In this document: piece after piece, positions 6,897-14,455 of the stretch
Numbering within the stretch: the first letter of the stretch is position 1
Layout of the letters: every line of letters begins with the position of its first letter
Origin: CAYSRC01 sp964433495
GTDB taxonomy: Bacteria > Bacillota > Clostridia > Oscillospirales > Ruminococcaceae
Assembly: GCA_964433495.1 (NCBI GenBank)
Contig: CAYSRC010000046.1
Coordinates: forward strand, 1-17,812
Direction of reading: 5' to 3'
Length of the DNA: 17,812 bases
Translations under genes and position numbers: made by a program
The notes under the pieces: model-generated
Database searches by the model: none
The model's input: only the letters and a program-made list of their open reading frames with translations
Told to the model about the DNA's origin: nothing

Positions 6897-8921
6897 TCAA
6901 ATACGGAAACGGCTAATCAAGACCCTTAGTGTCCGCGCCTGCTGAGACAGCTCCTTTGAGACCGATGCGCTCTTTTCTGCGGCCGTGGAATTGTCCTGAA
7001 CCACGTTGGATATTTCCTTGATCCCGTTTTCGACCAACACAATCATCTCCGACTGCTGAACACTGGCGGCGGAAATCTCGTCCATCAGCGACTTGATGGA
7101 CTGAATGCAGTCATTAATCACCTGCATCGCGGAGACGGCCTGATCAGTGGACTCCGTCCCGGTCTTGGCACTCTGGATGGAGCGGCTGATCAGATTGTTG
7201 GTATTCTGTGCCGCCTCGGCGGATTTGGCGGCCAAGCTGCGAACCTCGTCCGCCACAACGGAGAAACCCTTCCCGGCGCTTCCCGCCCGTGCGGCCTCCA
7301 CGGCGGCGTTCAAGGCCAGAATATTGGTCTGAAATGCGATGTCCTCAATGGTTTTGATAATGGTTCCGATTTTGGCGGAAGACCGGTCGATGTTCCGAGT
7401 GGCCTCGGTCAGCTGATCCATCTTCCTGTCCGCCTCAACGGCATAGCCGGTGGCCCGATCCACCAGCTCGCCGGCGTTGCCGCAACGCACGGTGCTGTCC
7501 CTGACCTGAGCGGTAATTGCTGCCACGTTGGTCATGAGTCCGTAAACGGTAGCGGCCTGTTCCGTTGTACCCTGAGCCAGCGCCTGAGCACCCGAGGATA
7601 CCCGCTCCGCGCCTGTATCCACCTGACCGGCCACTTGAGAAATATCACGAATGATATGCACCAGATTGGCGTGAATGGTCTGCAGGCTTGTGGACAGTGC
7701 TTTGAAGTCGCCCACATAATAGGATTCGTTCGCCGTAACATTTACAGCGAGGTTACCGTTAGCCATCTCACCTAAAACCCGGTTCACATCGTTGATCGTC
7801 TCCCGCAAACAGCCGCAGACCCGGTGTGTGGTCTGGGCAATCATGCCAATCTCATCTGACCGGCCATAGAAGGGTTCCAGCTCCTGGTCGGCGGAGAGAT
7901 TCAGCTCTCCCAAGCGGCTGAGCGCCCGCTCCACCGTCATCAGATTCCTGCCCTCCCGGCGCAGGATCAAAAGTGTGACCAGGATAATGACGGCAGCCAT
8001 TGTCGCGCACAACGCACCCACCAGCACACGCACGGTGGTCACGGCGGAATAGACCTCTGCGGCGCTGTCCCGGACCATAAATGCCCAGCCACGATCCCTC
8101 AGGTATTTGTAAACCACCAGCTGCCTGACGCCGTTCTCATCCCGGTAAGAATATGTATTGGCCTGGGTGCCGCCATCGGCTTGAATCCGCCGGACGATCT
8201 CCCGGTATCCCTCATCAGTGGTTTCGGTATTCAACAGCTCTTCATCCTCGTGATAGAGATAGACGCCCGTATCCACATTCAAGAACACATACTCACTGTT
8301 GGGCAAGCCCTTGATGTCCAGATTCAGCAGCGAGTCCATAAGATTTCCGGCATAGACGCCGGCTCCCACATATCCGATGCACCGCTGGCCTTCAAAGAGG
8401 GGATAGTACATAGACAGGATCATACTGCCGGTGCCGGGGGACTTCATGATTCCCAGGTTCGTCAGCTCCCGCCGGGAGAGAATGGTGTCTTGAAAGCTCT
8501 TTAGTGAATCCCCCGATCGTGTGGTCATGCCGATGGCGCCCTGAGAGGTGTGCGTCAGCACATGGGTGGCCGGGGTGGCAATATACAGCCCCTCGAAGAT
8601 CCCCTTGACGGCGGCAAAATCCTCGGTATATTTCTGCGCCCGGGTCAGCAGCTCCGGGTCATCCGGATTCAGAAGGAGGTCTCGGACCTCGCCGCCCAGG
8701 GCAAAGGCTTTCATATACTCCTCTGCGGAGAGTACGTATTCGTTAATGATCGAGGCCCTGGACTCCACAGCATCGGTCATCTGGTTGGTAATATCGTTTT
8801 TCACCATGGATGCGGCGTTAGTGGATACCGCCAGCCAAAGAAGCGTCATCCCAATTAAGGTGATAAAAGTTGTTATAATCCCGATCCGGGCGGCAAGCTT
8901 TTTATTCTCTATGAATCGCAT
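6897..8921 (-). CDS. Methyl-accepting chemotaxis protein (transmembrane, Cache-type sensor)
   Basis: This 674-residue chemoreceptor would pass ligand binding outside the cell to CheA/CheW inside. A first membrane span lies at about 11-33, then an extracellular sensor of about 260 residues (35-295) with the GYVGAGVY and FLNVDTGVYLYH pattern of Cache domains. A second span at about 297-320 leads into a HAMP-like linker. The long cytoplasmic coiled coil has the near-invariant tip IAFQTNILALNAAVEAARAG at 528-547, continuing GKGFSVVADEVRSLA. No C-terminal CheR-docking pentapeptide is present. The ATG at 8921 follows GAGGGGAG by 5 bases. Base composition and codon choice are clearly less GC-rich than in the genes either side, and no other chemotaxis or flagellar gene is in view, so I infer that it came with the foreign block. 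The ligand is unknown. Confidence 0.92.
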   Translation of the reverse strand: MRFIENKKLAARIGIITTFITLIGMTLLWLAVSTNAASMVKNDITNQMTDAVESRASIINEYVLSAEEYMKAFALGGEVRDLLLNPDDPELLTRAQKYTEDFAAVKGIFEGLYIATPATHVLTHTSQGAIGMTTRSGDSLKSFQDTILSRRELTNLGIMKSPGTGSMILSMYYPLFEGQRCIGYVGAGVYAGNLMDSLLNLDIKGLPNSEYVFLNVDTGVYLYHEDEELLNTETTDEGYREIVRRIQADGGTQANTYSYRDENGVRQLVVYKYLRDRGWAFMVRDSAAEVYSAVTTVRVLVGALCATMAAVIILVTLLILRREGRNLMTVERALSRLGELNLSADQELEPFYGRSDEIGMIAQTTHRVCGCLRETINDVNRVLGEMANGNLAVNVTANESYYVGDFKALSTSLQTIHANLVHIIRDISQVAGQVDTGAERVSSGAQALAQGTTEQAATVYGLMTNVAAITAQVRDSTVRCGNAGELVDRATGYAVEADRKMDQLTEATRNIDRSSAKIGTIIKTIEDIAFQTNILALNAAVEAARAGSAGKGFSVVADEVRSLAAKSAEAAQNTNNLISRSIQSAKTGTESTDQAVSAMQVINDCIQSIKSLMDEISAASVQQSEMIVLVENGIKEISNVVQDNSTAAEKSASVSKELSQQARTLRVLISRFRI

Positions 8922-8959
8922 AAAAACTCCCCTCGGACGAAAGAAATTTTAAGGAAAAC

Positions 8960-8997
8960 ATCCTACAGTTTATGAGTATATCCTATAGTTTGTCAGT
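8960..8997. repeat. Two imperfect 18-base direct repeats over the receptor promoter
   Basis: ATCCTACAGTTTATGAGT at 8960-8977 and ATCCTATAGTTTGTCAGT at 8980-8997 match at 15 of 18 positions with a 20-base period, about two helical turns. They cover the -10 and the spacer of the proposed promoter, so they could be a tandem operator. This is inference from position only. Confidence 0.5.
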
Positions 8998-9003
8998 TTG
9001 CAA
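8975..9003 (-). promoter_or_regulatory. Probable promoter of the chemotaxis receptor gene
   Basis: On the minus strand, TTGCAA (9003-8998) and TATACT (8980-8975) are 17 bases apart, placing the start near 8968, about 47 bases before the ATG. The -10 side lies across a pair of imperfect direct repeats (8960-8997). No flagellar sigma-28 pattern was recognised. Confidence 0.55.
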
Positions 9004-9278
9004 GAGTTGTTTGATTCAGTAAAACCAACAAGCGTTATAGTTATAGTTATAGTGCTATTCAAAGACGCAGATAAGGCGTTTATTCTCCTTGTTCTTGCCC
9101 CATAGAAGTTTTGCAAATTGCCATGGTAGTGGCAAGCAAGGCACCGGTATATACCCGGTGCGTGCTTGTTGGTGGCTAACCGCCCCCAAGCCCCTGTAAG
9201 GAGCGGCGCTGATGCGCCGCTCCTTTAAGCCACCTTCGGTGTCTGCTGCCCCTACGGGAGGACGGGGGATTACCGTTC
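8998..9278. other. Intergenic region upstream of the receptor and downstream of the relaxase remnant
   Basis: There is no gene I can support. It holds three tandem GTTATA units at 9034-9051 and an imperfect hairpin around CACCGG/CCGGTG near 9140-9175. The strong stem at 9198-9225 is listed separately. Composition resembles the receptor gene rather than the GC-rich neighbours. Confidence 0.45.
9198..9226 (-). terminator. Stem-loop terminator after the relaxase remnant
   Basis: AAGGAGCGGCGC (9198-9209) pairs perfectly with GCGCCGCTCCTT (9214-9225) around a TGAT loop. It lies about 53 bases beyond the relaxase stop codon. The T-run is short in both directions, so strength is uncertain. Confidence 0.6.
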
Positions 9279-9521
9279 TTACTGACGCTGTTCCCGCCGT
9301 TTCTCGTCCTCAGTGATACCCAAAATTCTCTCGGTGTTGTGCTTGGCGGTGAGCAGCTCCATCATCTCTGCCTTTGCCTTTTTCTGCTCCGGGTACAGCT
9401 TTTTGTTCTCCGCCAGCAGAGCGGCATACTCCTGTTTCAGCGACTGCATGGACGGAAGTTTTTTCAAGCCCGGGCCGTCAAAATACCGCTTCGCAGCCTC
9501 GCAGGAAATGATGGCGCTGGC
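9279..9521 (-). pseudogene. Relaxase / mobilisation protein, C-terminal remnant
   Basis: Read on the minus strand, about 80 codons ending at the TAA at 9281-9279 encode ISCEAAKRYFDGPGLKKLPS, then SLKQEYAALLAENKKLY and MELLTAKHNTERILGI. From memory this is the charged, coiled-coil-like C-terminus of relaxases carried by mobilisable and conjugative elements of gut Clostridia. Those proteins nick the transfer origin DNA. The catalytic N-terminal domain (tyrosine and HxH motifs) is missing: going upstream, homology stops at about 9508-9522, where the sequence changes to a high-GC altronate dehydratase on the other strand. The minus frame stays open to 10220 only because the GC-rich antisense lacks stops. 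No start codon belongs to it. The identity as a relaxase tail is probable, not certain. Confidence 0.65.
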
Positions 9522-10145
9522 GTGTTCGGCGAGACCACCGAGTTTTTGGGCGGCGAGCACCTGCTCGCGAAGCGGGCCGTCAGCCCCGCCGTCGCCGAGC
9601 GGATATACGAGATCGTCGGCGCGATGGAGGCGCGGGCAAAGGCGGTCGGCTGCGACATGCGCGGCGGGCAGCCCACATCCGGCAACATCGCGGGCGGGCT
9701 GTCGAGCATCGAGGAGAAGTCGCTCGGTGCGATCGTCAAGAGCGGCACCCGCCCGATACAGGGGGTGCTCGACTACCCCGAGCGGGTGGGGGGCCGCAAG
9801 GGCCTGTGGATCAAGGACACCCCCGGCCGCGAGCCCGAGATACTGACGGGCATGGCCGCGACAGGCGCGCAGTTTATGTGCTTCAGCACCGGCAGGGGCG
9901 CGCCGCAGGGCTTCCCGAGCATGCCGGTCATCAAGATCTGCGGCAACCCCATGACCTACGAGCGCATGAGCGAGGACATGGACATCAACGCGGGGCGCAT
10001 CATAACGGGAGAAAGGACCATCGAGGAGGTCGGCGAGGAGACCCTCGCGAAGATTATCAGGGTGCTCGGCGGCGAGTACACAAAGAACGAGAGCGTGCAG
10101 TACTTCAGCTCGATCGACATCCACTGCCTCGGCCCGGTCATCTGA
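9519..10145 (+). pseudogene. uxaA: Altronate dehydratase (UxaA/GarD family), C-terminal half only
   Basis: About 208 codons begin GVFGETTEFLGGEHLLAKRA and run through GGQPTSGNIAGGLSSIEEKS, then GTRPIQGVLDY, FSTGRGAPQGFP and GNPMTYERMSEDMDINAGRI to a TGA at 10143-10145. This is the C-terminal substrate-binding half of the UxaA/GarD sugar-acid dehydratases, which remove water from D-altronate (or galactarate) in hexuronate breakdown. The N-terminal half (SAF domain and first catalytic segment) is absent, since intact enzymes have about 390-500 residues. The left edge abuts the relaxase remnant, and no start codon or ribosome site of its own is visible. The frame is undamaged to its end and composition is host-like, so the loss looks recent or is an assembly join. 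No other hexuronate gene is in the window. Confidence 0.85.
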
Positions 10146-10176
10146 TGCGGCGGGGCGTCCTTGGGGCGAGGAGAAA

Positions 10177-10220
10177 ATGAAAAACGGGCGGCTCGCTTGT
10201 CGCGACCGCCCGTTTTTCAT
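10177..10220 (+). terminator. Bidirectional terminator after the altronate dehydratase fragment
   Basis: ATGAAAAACGGGCGG (10177-10191) pairs perfectly with CCGCCCGTTTTTCAT (10206-10220) around a 14-base loop. The GC core followed by T5, with A5 on the opposite arm, makes a good terminator on both strands. Confidence 0.85.
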
Positions 10221-10315
10221 CCTTCTCGTTTCGGCGCCGGTTCCCTCGCAGGCGAGATAAAACCGTCCTTTTGGTTCTCATTACCGAACGACAGCCAGAA
10301 AGGCGCAAAAGGACT
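10221..10315. other. Spacer between terminator and repeat array
   Basis: Nothing coding is seen. It leads into the structured repeat that begins at 10316, which continues to about 10565, close to the stop of the next gene. Confidence 0.4.
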
Positions 10316-10452
10316 GCGCCGCATGTCAAATGTCCGTTCCGCGGTCGTTTGGCCGCTTCGTGCGGCAGATGCGCGTCATAATCGAACCGACGGCCGACAG
10401 GGCTCACAAATTCCTGTGAGTTGGCCGCATGTCAAAGGTACGGACATGCGGC
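10316..10452 (+). repeat. Dispersed structured repeat, copy A (forward unit)
   Basis: Bases 10316-10422 align without gaps to 17672-17778, 84 of 107 identical by hand count. Shared blocks include ATGTCAAA, GTCCGTTCCGC and GTGCGGCAGATGC. The unit ends in two hairpins: CTCAC/GTGAG (10403-10420) and GCCGCATGTC/GACATGCGGC (10424-10452, with GTACG in the loop). The other copy has the same two hairpins with different but still paired bases. No coding signal is supported. Confidence 0.8.
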
Positions 10453-10453
10453 A

Positions 10454-10565
10454 GAATTCACGGGAACATGTGAACCCTGCCGAGTGTCGTACTTTTTTAC
10501 ACTCGGCTGAATTCACGGGAGTATGTGAACCCTACCGAATGCCGTACCGATTGCGTTCGGTAGGG
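10454..10565 (-). repeat. Inverted units of the same repeat, attached to copy A
   Basis: On the minus strand this reads as two further hairpin units. GAATTCACGGG elements start at 10454 and 10509 (22-base units, 55-base period), each containing TTCAC/GTGAA. Between them is GCCGAGTGT/ACACTCGGC (10479-10507), and after them CCCTACCGAA/TTCGGTAGGG (10530-10565). Loops carry CGTAC, the complement of the GTACG seen in the forward unit. The reverse complement of 10479-10530 matches 17759-17808 almost base for base. Confidence 0.8.
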
Positions 10566-10591
10566 GCGGCTTAAAAGCGCCCCGCCCCGCG

Positions 10592-11719
10592 TCAGGGCTG
10601 CGCCGGGGCCTGCGGGTCCTCGTTCGCCGACTGCTCGCGCAGCATCTCGTCGGCGCACACGAGCGGGATAATGTACACCCCCTCGCTGACGGCGCGGTCG
10701 AAGTCGGCGGGGTCGTAGGGGGAGGCGGTCGCGAGCTCGACCGTTATCGCGTATCGGTTGTAGGTGTTGCGGACGTAGTTTTCGAGGTACCCGCCGAACT
10801 CACTGACATCCATCTCGCCCGCCTCCTCAAAGCCCGTTATCTCAAACAGGCGGTTGACGAGCGGCGCCATCTCCTCCTTGAGACGATAGCGCCCGTTGTC
10901 CTTCCAATAGATCACCTCGCCGTAGATGTGAAAGTCGACGGCGAGGGCAAAGTCGGTCGAGGCGAACAGCTCGATAAGCGCCTTGACCTCGGGCTCGCTC
11001 GCGGCCGAGGGCCCCGCGTAGTAGCGGGCGGCCGGGTGGGTCGTGCCGCTGAACGTCCCGCTCCAATTATAGGGGAAGTTGCGGTTGAGGTCGACGCCGT
11101 TCGCGTTGGTCTTCCAGCCGTCGTAGTCGATGCCGGTGAGGTCCATCGCGCGCACCTTTGCGGGGTCAGCGGCGGCGTCGGGGCCGTTGAGGGCGATGTT
11201 GACGCCGTCGGGGTTTATCATCGGCACGATTACAAAGGTGACGCTGTCGAGGATCTCGCGGTAGCTGAGCCCCGCGACCGTCCCGTCGGCGGCATAGCCG
11301 TGCGCGTATCGGTCGACGACATACAGGATGTAGTTGGTGGTGAAGGATTCGCACGCGTGTATCGCGGCGGTGCAGATAATCTTCATCTCTCCCCGCCCGA
11401 GGCTGAACGCGGGTATGGCGCGTCCCTCGGCGCTTTCGCCTATCGTGAACGAGCTTATGAGCTCGGGATAGGTCGCCTCGAGCTTGCCGATATAGAGCTT
11501 GAGAAGCTCATAGCTTATCACGCTGTAGGGGTCGACGATGTACGCGGGCGGGGCGTCCTGCGCGGACGCGGCGAGGGCGTCCTCCTCGGGGAACAGCGTG
11601 CCGAACAGTTTGGCGAAGCCGAACACCGCGAGCACAAAGAGCGCCGCGAGCGCAACGAGCCTGCGGACGACGAACCTCGCCCTGCCCTTTCGGGCGCTTT
11701 TGCGCCTCTTTTTGCCCAT
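10592..11719 (-). CDS. Membrane-anchored M14 zinc carboxypeptidase
   Basis: This 375-residue protein begins with a strongly basic MGKKRRKSARKGRARF, then one hydrophobic span (about 18-38), so it is secreted or held on the outer face of the membrane. The M14 peptidase domain follows (about 62-355). H121 and E124 (AAIHACE) and H264 (DFHIYGE) are the zinc ligands, R213 in VDLNRNFPYNW binds the substrate carboxylate, and E328 in AITVELA is the catalytic base. All key residues are kept. Relatives in Firmicutes include gamma-D-glutamyl-diamino-acid peptidases acting on cell-wall peptides during growth or sporulation, so a wall-peptide substrate is a reasonable inference. The ATG at 11719 follows a G-run (nine Gs) by 6 bases. 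It is divergent from the aminotransferase gene, with its own promoter. Confidence 0.9.
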   Translation of the reverse strand: MGKKRRKSARKGRARFVVRRLVALAALFVLAVFGFAKLFGTLFPEEDALAASAQDAPPAYIVDPYSVISYELLKLYIGKLEATYPELISSFTIGESAEGRAIPAFSLGRGEMKIICTAAIHACESFTTNYILYVVDRYAHGYAADGTVAGLSYREILDSVTFVIVPMINPDGVNIALNGPDAAADPAKVRAMDLTGIDYDGWKTNANGVDLNRNFPYNWSGTFSGTTHPAARYYAGPSAASEPEVKALIELFASTDFALAVDFHIYGEVIYWKDNGRYRLKEEMAPLVNRLFEITGFEEAGEMDVSEFGGYLENYVRNTYNRYAITVELATASPYDPADFDRAVSEGVYIIPLVCADEMLREQSANEDPQAPAQP

Positions 11720-11813
11720 GCCGTGCCCCCCCCCTTTTGCGCCGTGTTCCGAAGCTCAGCGGGCGCGACCCCGCCCTATCTCGGGCCGTGCCGCCGAGCC
11801 CGCCGTTTTTTTG

Positions 11814-11843
11814 ATTATAGCATCCCGCGCGCCGACGGCGCAA
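11814..11843 (-). promoter_or_regulatory. Promoter of the M14 carboxypeptidase gene (extended -10)
   Basis: On the minus strand, TTGCGC (11843-11838), an 18-base spacer and TATAAT (11819-11814) occur, with TGC directly before the -10 (extended -10). Its -35 lies 14 bases from the -35 of the plus-strand promoter, so the two are back to back. Confidence 0.65.
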
Positions 11844-11857
11844 CAAAGGGGAAAATA

Positions 11858-11886
11858 TTGTAATAAAATGCGGGATAGTGTATCAT
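11858..11886 (+). promoter_or_regulatory. Promoter of the PatB/MalY-type gene
   Basis: TTGTAA (11858-11863), a 17-base spacer and TATCAT (11881-11886) place the start near 11893. The leader of about 77 bases contains a short GC-rich hairpin before the GGGAGGT ribosome site. Confidence 0.65.
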
Positions 11887-11969
11887 TTAAGAGGAGAAAA
11901 CGCAGGGCCGCCCGTGCGGCGGCGTCGGAGCGCGCATCCGACAAAAACAAACCGGGAGGTACGGAAACG

Positions 11970-13133
11970 ATGGCTGCATATGATTTTGACAGGATTATCC
12001 CGAGGGAGGGCACTAACAGCGTCAAGTGGTCCCCCGCAAAGGCGATGAACCCGCTTTTGCCCGACGACTACATCCCCATGTGGATAGCGGACATGGACTT
12101 TGCCTGCCCGCCGCCCGTGCTCGACGCGATGCACGCGAGGCTCGACCGCGAGATCCTCGGCTACAGCACCTTTGAGGACCCCGCGTATTTTGAAGCTGTC
12201 ACGGGCTGGCTCAAGCGCCGCCACGGCCTTGCGGTCGATCCCGAGCGGATAGCCTTTTCGGCGGGCGTGGTCAGCGCGCTCAAGGCCGCGGTGGCCGACT
12301 TCACAAAGCCGGGCGACAGCGTGCTCATCAACACGCCCGGCTACGCCCCGTTTTACCACGCGATCGTCGGCAACGGCAGGACGCCTGTCTTCAGCCCGCT
12401 CAAGCGGGGCGAGCGCGGGTACGAGGTCGATTTTGACGACTTCGAGCGCAAGGCGGCCGACCCCGCGGTGACGATGTTCATCCTGTGCAGCCCGCACAAC
12501 CCGACGGGCCGGGTGTGGCGCGAGGACGAGCTGCGCCGCATGGCCGACATATGCTTTAAAAACGGCCTGTTCATCGTCAGTGACGAGATACACAACGACC
12601 TCGTCCGGGTGGGGAAAAAGCACATCCCGCTCGCGGCCCTCTACCCCGAGCAGGACAGGATATTGACCTGCACCGCGCCCAGCAAGACCTTCAACCTCGC
12701 GGGCAACCAGCTGTCCAACATCATCATGCCGGACGCCGAGTCGGCGCAGCGCTGGGCTAAAAACCACATGTGCGGCTCGCCCAACCCGCTCGCAATCGAC
12801 GCCTGCTGCGCCGCCTACAACGAGTGCGAGGACTGGCTCGAGCAGCTCAAGGTCTACCTCGACGGCAACTTCGCGTTTCTGTGTGAGTTTGTCCAAAACA
12901 ATCTCAAGGGGGTTAAGGCGTACACCCCCGAGGGCACCTATCTCGCGTGGGTCGACTTCTCGGGCTGCGGCTGCAGCGATAAAGAGCTGTCGGATCGCAT
13001 CGCGCGCGCGGGCGTGCTGCTCGAGTATTCGGGCGAGTTCATCGCCGACGACGAGGGCTGCGTGCGCATGAACCTCGCCTGTCCGCGCAGCGTTCTCAAG
13101 ACCGCGCTCGAGCGCATAAAGTCGGCGCTGTGA
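11970..13133 (+). CDS. PatB/MalY-family PLP-dependent C-S lyase (cystathionine beta-lyase-like aminotransferase)
   Basis: This fold-type I PLP enzyme of 387 residues splits the C-S bond of cystathionine or similar cysteine conjugates to homocysteine or a thiol, pyruvate and ammonia; some relatives are aminotransferases. YDFDRIIPREGTNSVKW and PMWIADMDFACPPPV are the typical opening. CSPHNPTG at 173-180, SDEIHND at 204-210, the PLP lysine K239 in TAPSKTFNLAG, and R366 in VRMNLACPR for the substrate carboxylate are all present. The start is the ATG at 11970, not upstream in the open frame, because GGGAGGT sits 9 bases before it and homology begins there. It is a single-gene unit with its own promoter and a strong terminator. 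The desulfurase at 662 also uses sulfur amino acids, but no direct link can be claimed. Confidence 0.93.
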   Translation: MAAYDFDRIIPREGTNSVKWSPAKAMNPLLPDDYIPMWIADMDFACPPPVLDAMHARLDREILGYSTFEDPAYFEAVTGWLKRRHGLAVDPERIAFSAGVVSALKAAVADFTKPGDSVLINTPGYAPFYHAIVGNGRTPVFSPLKRGERGYEVDFDDFERKAADPAVTMFILCSPHNPTGRVWREDELRRMADICFKNGLFIVSDEIHNDLVRVGKKHIPLAALYPEQDRILTCTAPSKTFNLAGNQLSNIIMPDAESAQRWAKNHMCGSPNPLAIDACCAAYNECEDWLEQLKVYLDGNFAFLCEFVQNNLKGVKAYTPEGTYLAWVDFSGCGCSDKELSDRIARAGVLLEYSGEFIADDEGCVRMNLACPRSVLKTALERIKSAL

Positions 13134-13163
13134 TCCGATCTTTGAACAGGTACGAAAAAGCAA

Positions 13164-13207
13164 AAGCCCCGGGAGGGCCTTTTAAAGGCCCTCCCGGGGC
13201 TTCTTTT
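13164..13207 (+). terminator. Strong rho-independent terminator after the C-S lyase gene
   Basis: A 16-bp stem, AAGCCCCGGGAGGGCC with GGCCCTCCCGGGGCTT, closes a TTTTAAA loop and is followed by CTTTT. It lies 30 bases after the stop codon. Confidence 0.92.
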
Positions 13208-13425
13208 GAACAGATGCGTCGCAGAGCGGGGCGCGACCCCTGTCCCGTTAAGGAACCGCCTGCGCGCCTTTCGATGGATGATCTTCGGGCGCGCTTTGAT
13301 TAAAACGGCCGCAGGGACGCTCGCTCCCCGCCCGGTTCGCCCCCCGGGGCGGACGCGCGGCACGGGGGCGCCGCCCCTTTTGGGGCCCCGTGTGTTTTTC
13401 GGGGACATGCCCGCAAAGCCGTAAA
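13208..13425. other. Convergent intergenic region without a recognised gene
   Basis: GC-rich DNA between two convergent terminators. Short self-complementary clusters occur (CCCCGGGGCGG near 13340, GCCCCTTTTGGGGC near 13374). Open frames here look like chance consequences of composition. Confidence 0.45.
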
Positions 13426-13457
13426 AGCGGCGCGCGGAAGAAAACCCGCGCGCCGCT
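13426..13457 (-). terminator. Terminator of the nucleoside hydrolase gene
   Basis: AGCGGCGCGCGG (13426-13437) pairs with CCGCGCGCCGCT (13446-13457). Read on the minus strand it is followed by TTTTAC, and it lies 27 bases beyond the hydrolase stop. Confidence 0.85.
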
Positions 13458-13483
13458 CGCTTGAGGCGCGTCAACACGCCCTG

Positions 13484-14416
13484 TCAGTCGTACTGCACGA
13501 CGGCCTCCTCGACGAGGTTCCAGAACCGCTCGAGGTCGAGGGTGATGCCGACGAGGGCGTTGGGCTTTTTGCCTGTGTTGCCGATAAAGTCGCACACCGT
13601 GCGGCCGTAGCTGGGGCCGTGGCTGATGTCGACCTCGGTGTACATCGGCTTGACGGTGAAGAGGGTGGGGTCGATGAGATACGCGACCGCCGTCACGTCG
13701 TGGACGGGGCCCGCCTCGAGGCCGTTGACGATCTTTTGGGTGACGAGGGTGAAACGCATGATGTCGCCGAACAGCTTGCCCGCGCGGTTGCCGATGCGCT
13801 CCATGCGCTCGATGATGTCGGGGGTGCAGATGGTTTGGTTGGTCAGGTCGAGCCCCATCATGACGATCGGCACGCCCGACGAGAACACGACGTGCCCCGC
13901 CTCGGGGTCGGCATAGATGTTGAACTCGGCCGCGGGGGTCGAGTTGCCGATGCCGTACGCGCCGCCCATGAGTACGATCTGCTTTATCTTGGGGACGATG
14001 CGCGGCTCCTTGCGCATGGCGACGGCGATGTTGGTCAGCGGCCCCACGGGGACGAGGGTGATGTCGCCGTCCGAGGCGAGCAGCGTCTCGATGATGTATT
14101 CGACCGCGTTCTTGTCCTCCGCTTTTCTCGTGAGCGGCTCAAACACGGGGCCGTCGAGGCCCGACTCGCCGTGCACGTTGTCGGCGACGTACTGCTCGCG
14201 GACCATCGGCAGGGGCATGCCGCCGTACACCGGGACGTCGATGCCGAGATGCTGGCAGACGTGCAGGGCGTTGGGCAGGGTCTTGTCGAGCGTCTGGTTG
14301 CCCGCGACGACCGTCACCGCCAGAAGATCGATGGCGGGGTGTTTTGCGGCGAGCATTATTGCGATGGCGTCGTCGTGCCCGGGGTCGCAGTCGAGGATGA
14401 TCTTGTGTCGTTCCAT
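13484..14416 (-). CDS. Ribonucleoside hydrolase (IunH/RihA-RihB family)
   Basis: This 310-residue enzyme would split the N-glycosidic bond of ribonucleosides to free base and ribose, in the cytoplasm, for nucleoside salvage. The calcium-binding DCDPGHDDA is at 9-17, the substrate-ribose region AAEFNIYADPEA at 162-173, and the VHD motif with H239 D240 near the C-terminus. Length is normal and all key residues are kept. Closest in character to the RihA/RihB pyrimidine-preferring group, but base specificity cannot be read safely. The ATG at 14416 is preceded by AAAGGAG. It is divergent from a YeiL-like Crp/Fnr regulator. In E. coli yeiL lies next to rihB, so the pairing supports a control relationship. 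Confidence 0.94.
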   Translation of the reverse strand: MERHKIILDCDPGHDDAIAIMLAAKHPAIDLLAVTVVAGNQTLDKTLPNALHVCQHLGIDVPVYGGMPLPMVREQYVADNVHGESGLDGPVFEPLTRKAEDKNAVEYIIETLLASDGDITLVPVGPLTNIAVAMRKEPRIVPKIKQIVLMGGAYGIGNSTPAAEFNIYADPEAGHVVFSSGVPIVMMGLDLTNQTICTPDIIERMERIGNRAGKLFGDIMRFTLVTQKIVNGLEAGPVHDVTAVAYLIDPTLFTVKPMYTEVDISHGPSYGRTVCDFIGNTGKKPNALVGITLDLERFWNLVEEAVVQYD

Positions 14417-14455
14417 GGTGGGGCTCCTTTCGCTTTTGGTTTGGTTTGTGGTATT

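Noticed and set aside
9034..9051. Three GTTATA tandem units
   Set aside because: Too short to infer a function; may be slippage in AT-rich intergenic DNA.
9279..10220. A single 313-codon minus-strand protein
   Set aside because: Only the last ~80 codons look like a real protein (relaxase tail). The rest is antisense to the altronate dehydratase fragment.
10138..10407. Minus-strand small protein resembling the one at 17467-17763 (shared DYDxHLPH and RNGxLT)
   Set aside because: The similarity follows from the shared nucleotide repeat. Substitutions fall at all codon positions, and neither frame has a good ribosome site. Conserved hairpins explain the identity better than coding.
10454..10530. 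Possible CRISPR-like direct repeat (two 22-base units, 55-base period)
   Set aside because: Only two units, the spacer itself is a conserved hairpin seen elsewhere, and no cas genes are present.
11538..11969. N-terminal extension of the PatB/MalY protein
   Set aside because: It runs across the divergent promoters and is antisense to the carboxypeptidase start; the ATG at 11970 has GGGAGGT before it.
11883..13163. Minus-strand open frame of 426 codons opposite the PatB/MalY gene
   Set aside because: It is the antisense of a clear PLP enzyme, with arginine- and valine-rich low-information sequence and no ribosome site; GC-rich DNA keeps such frames open.
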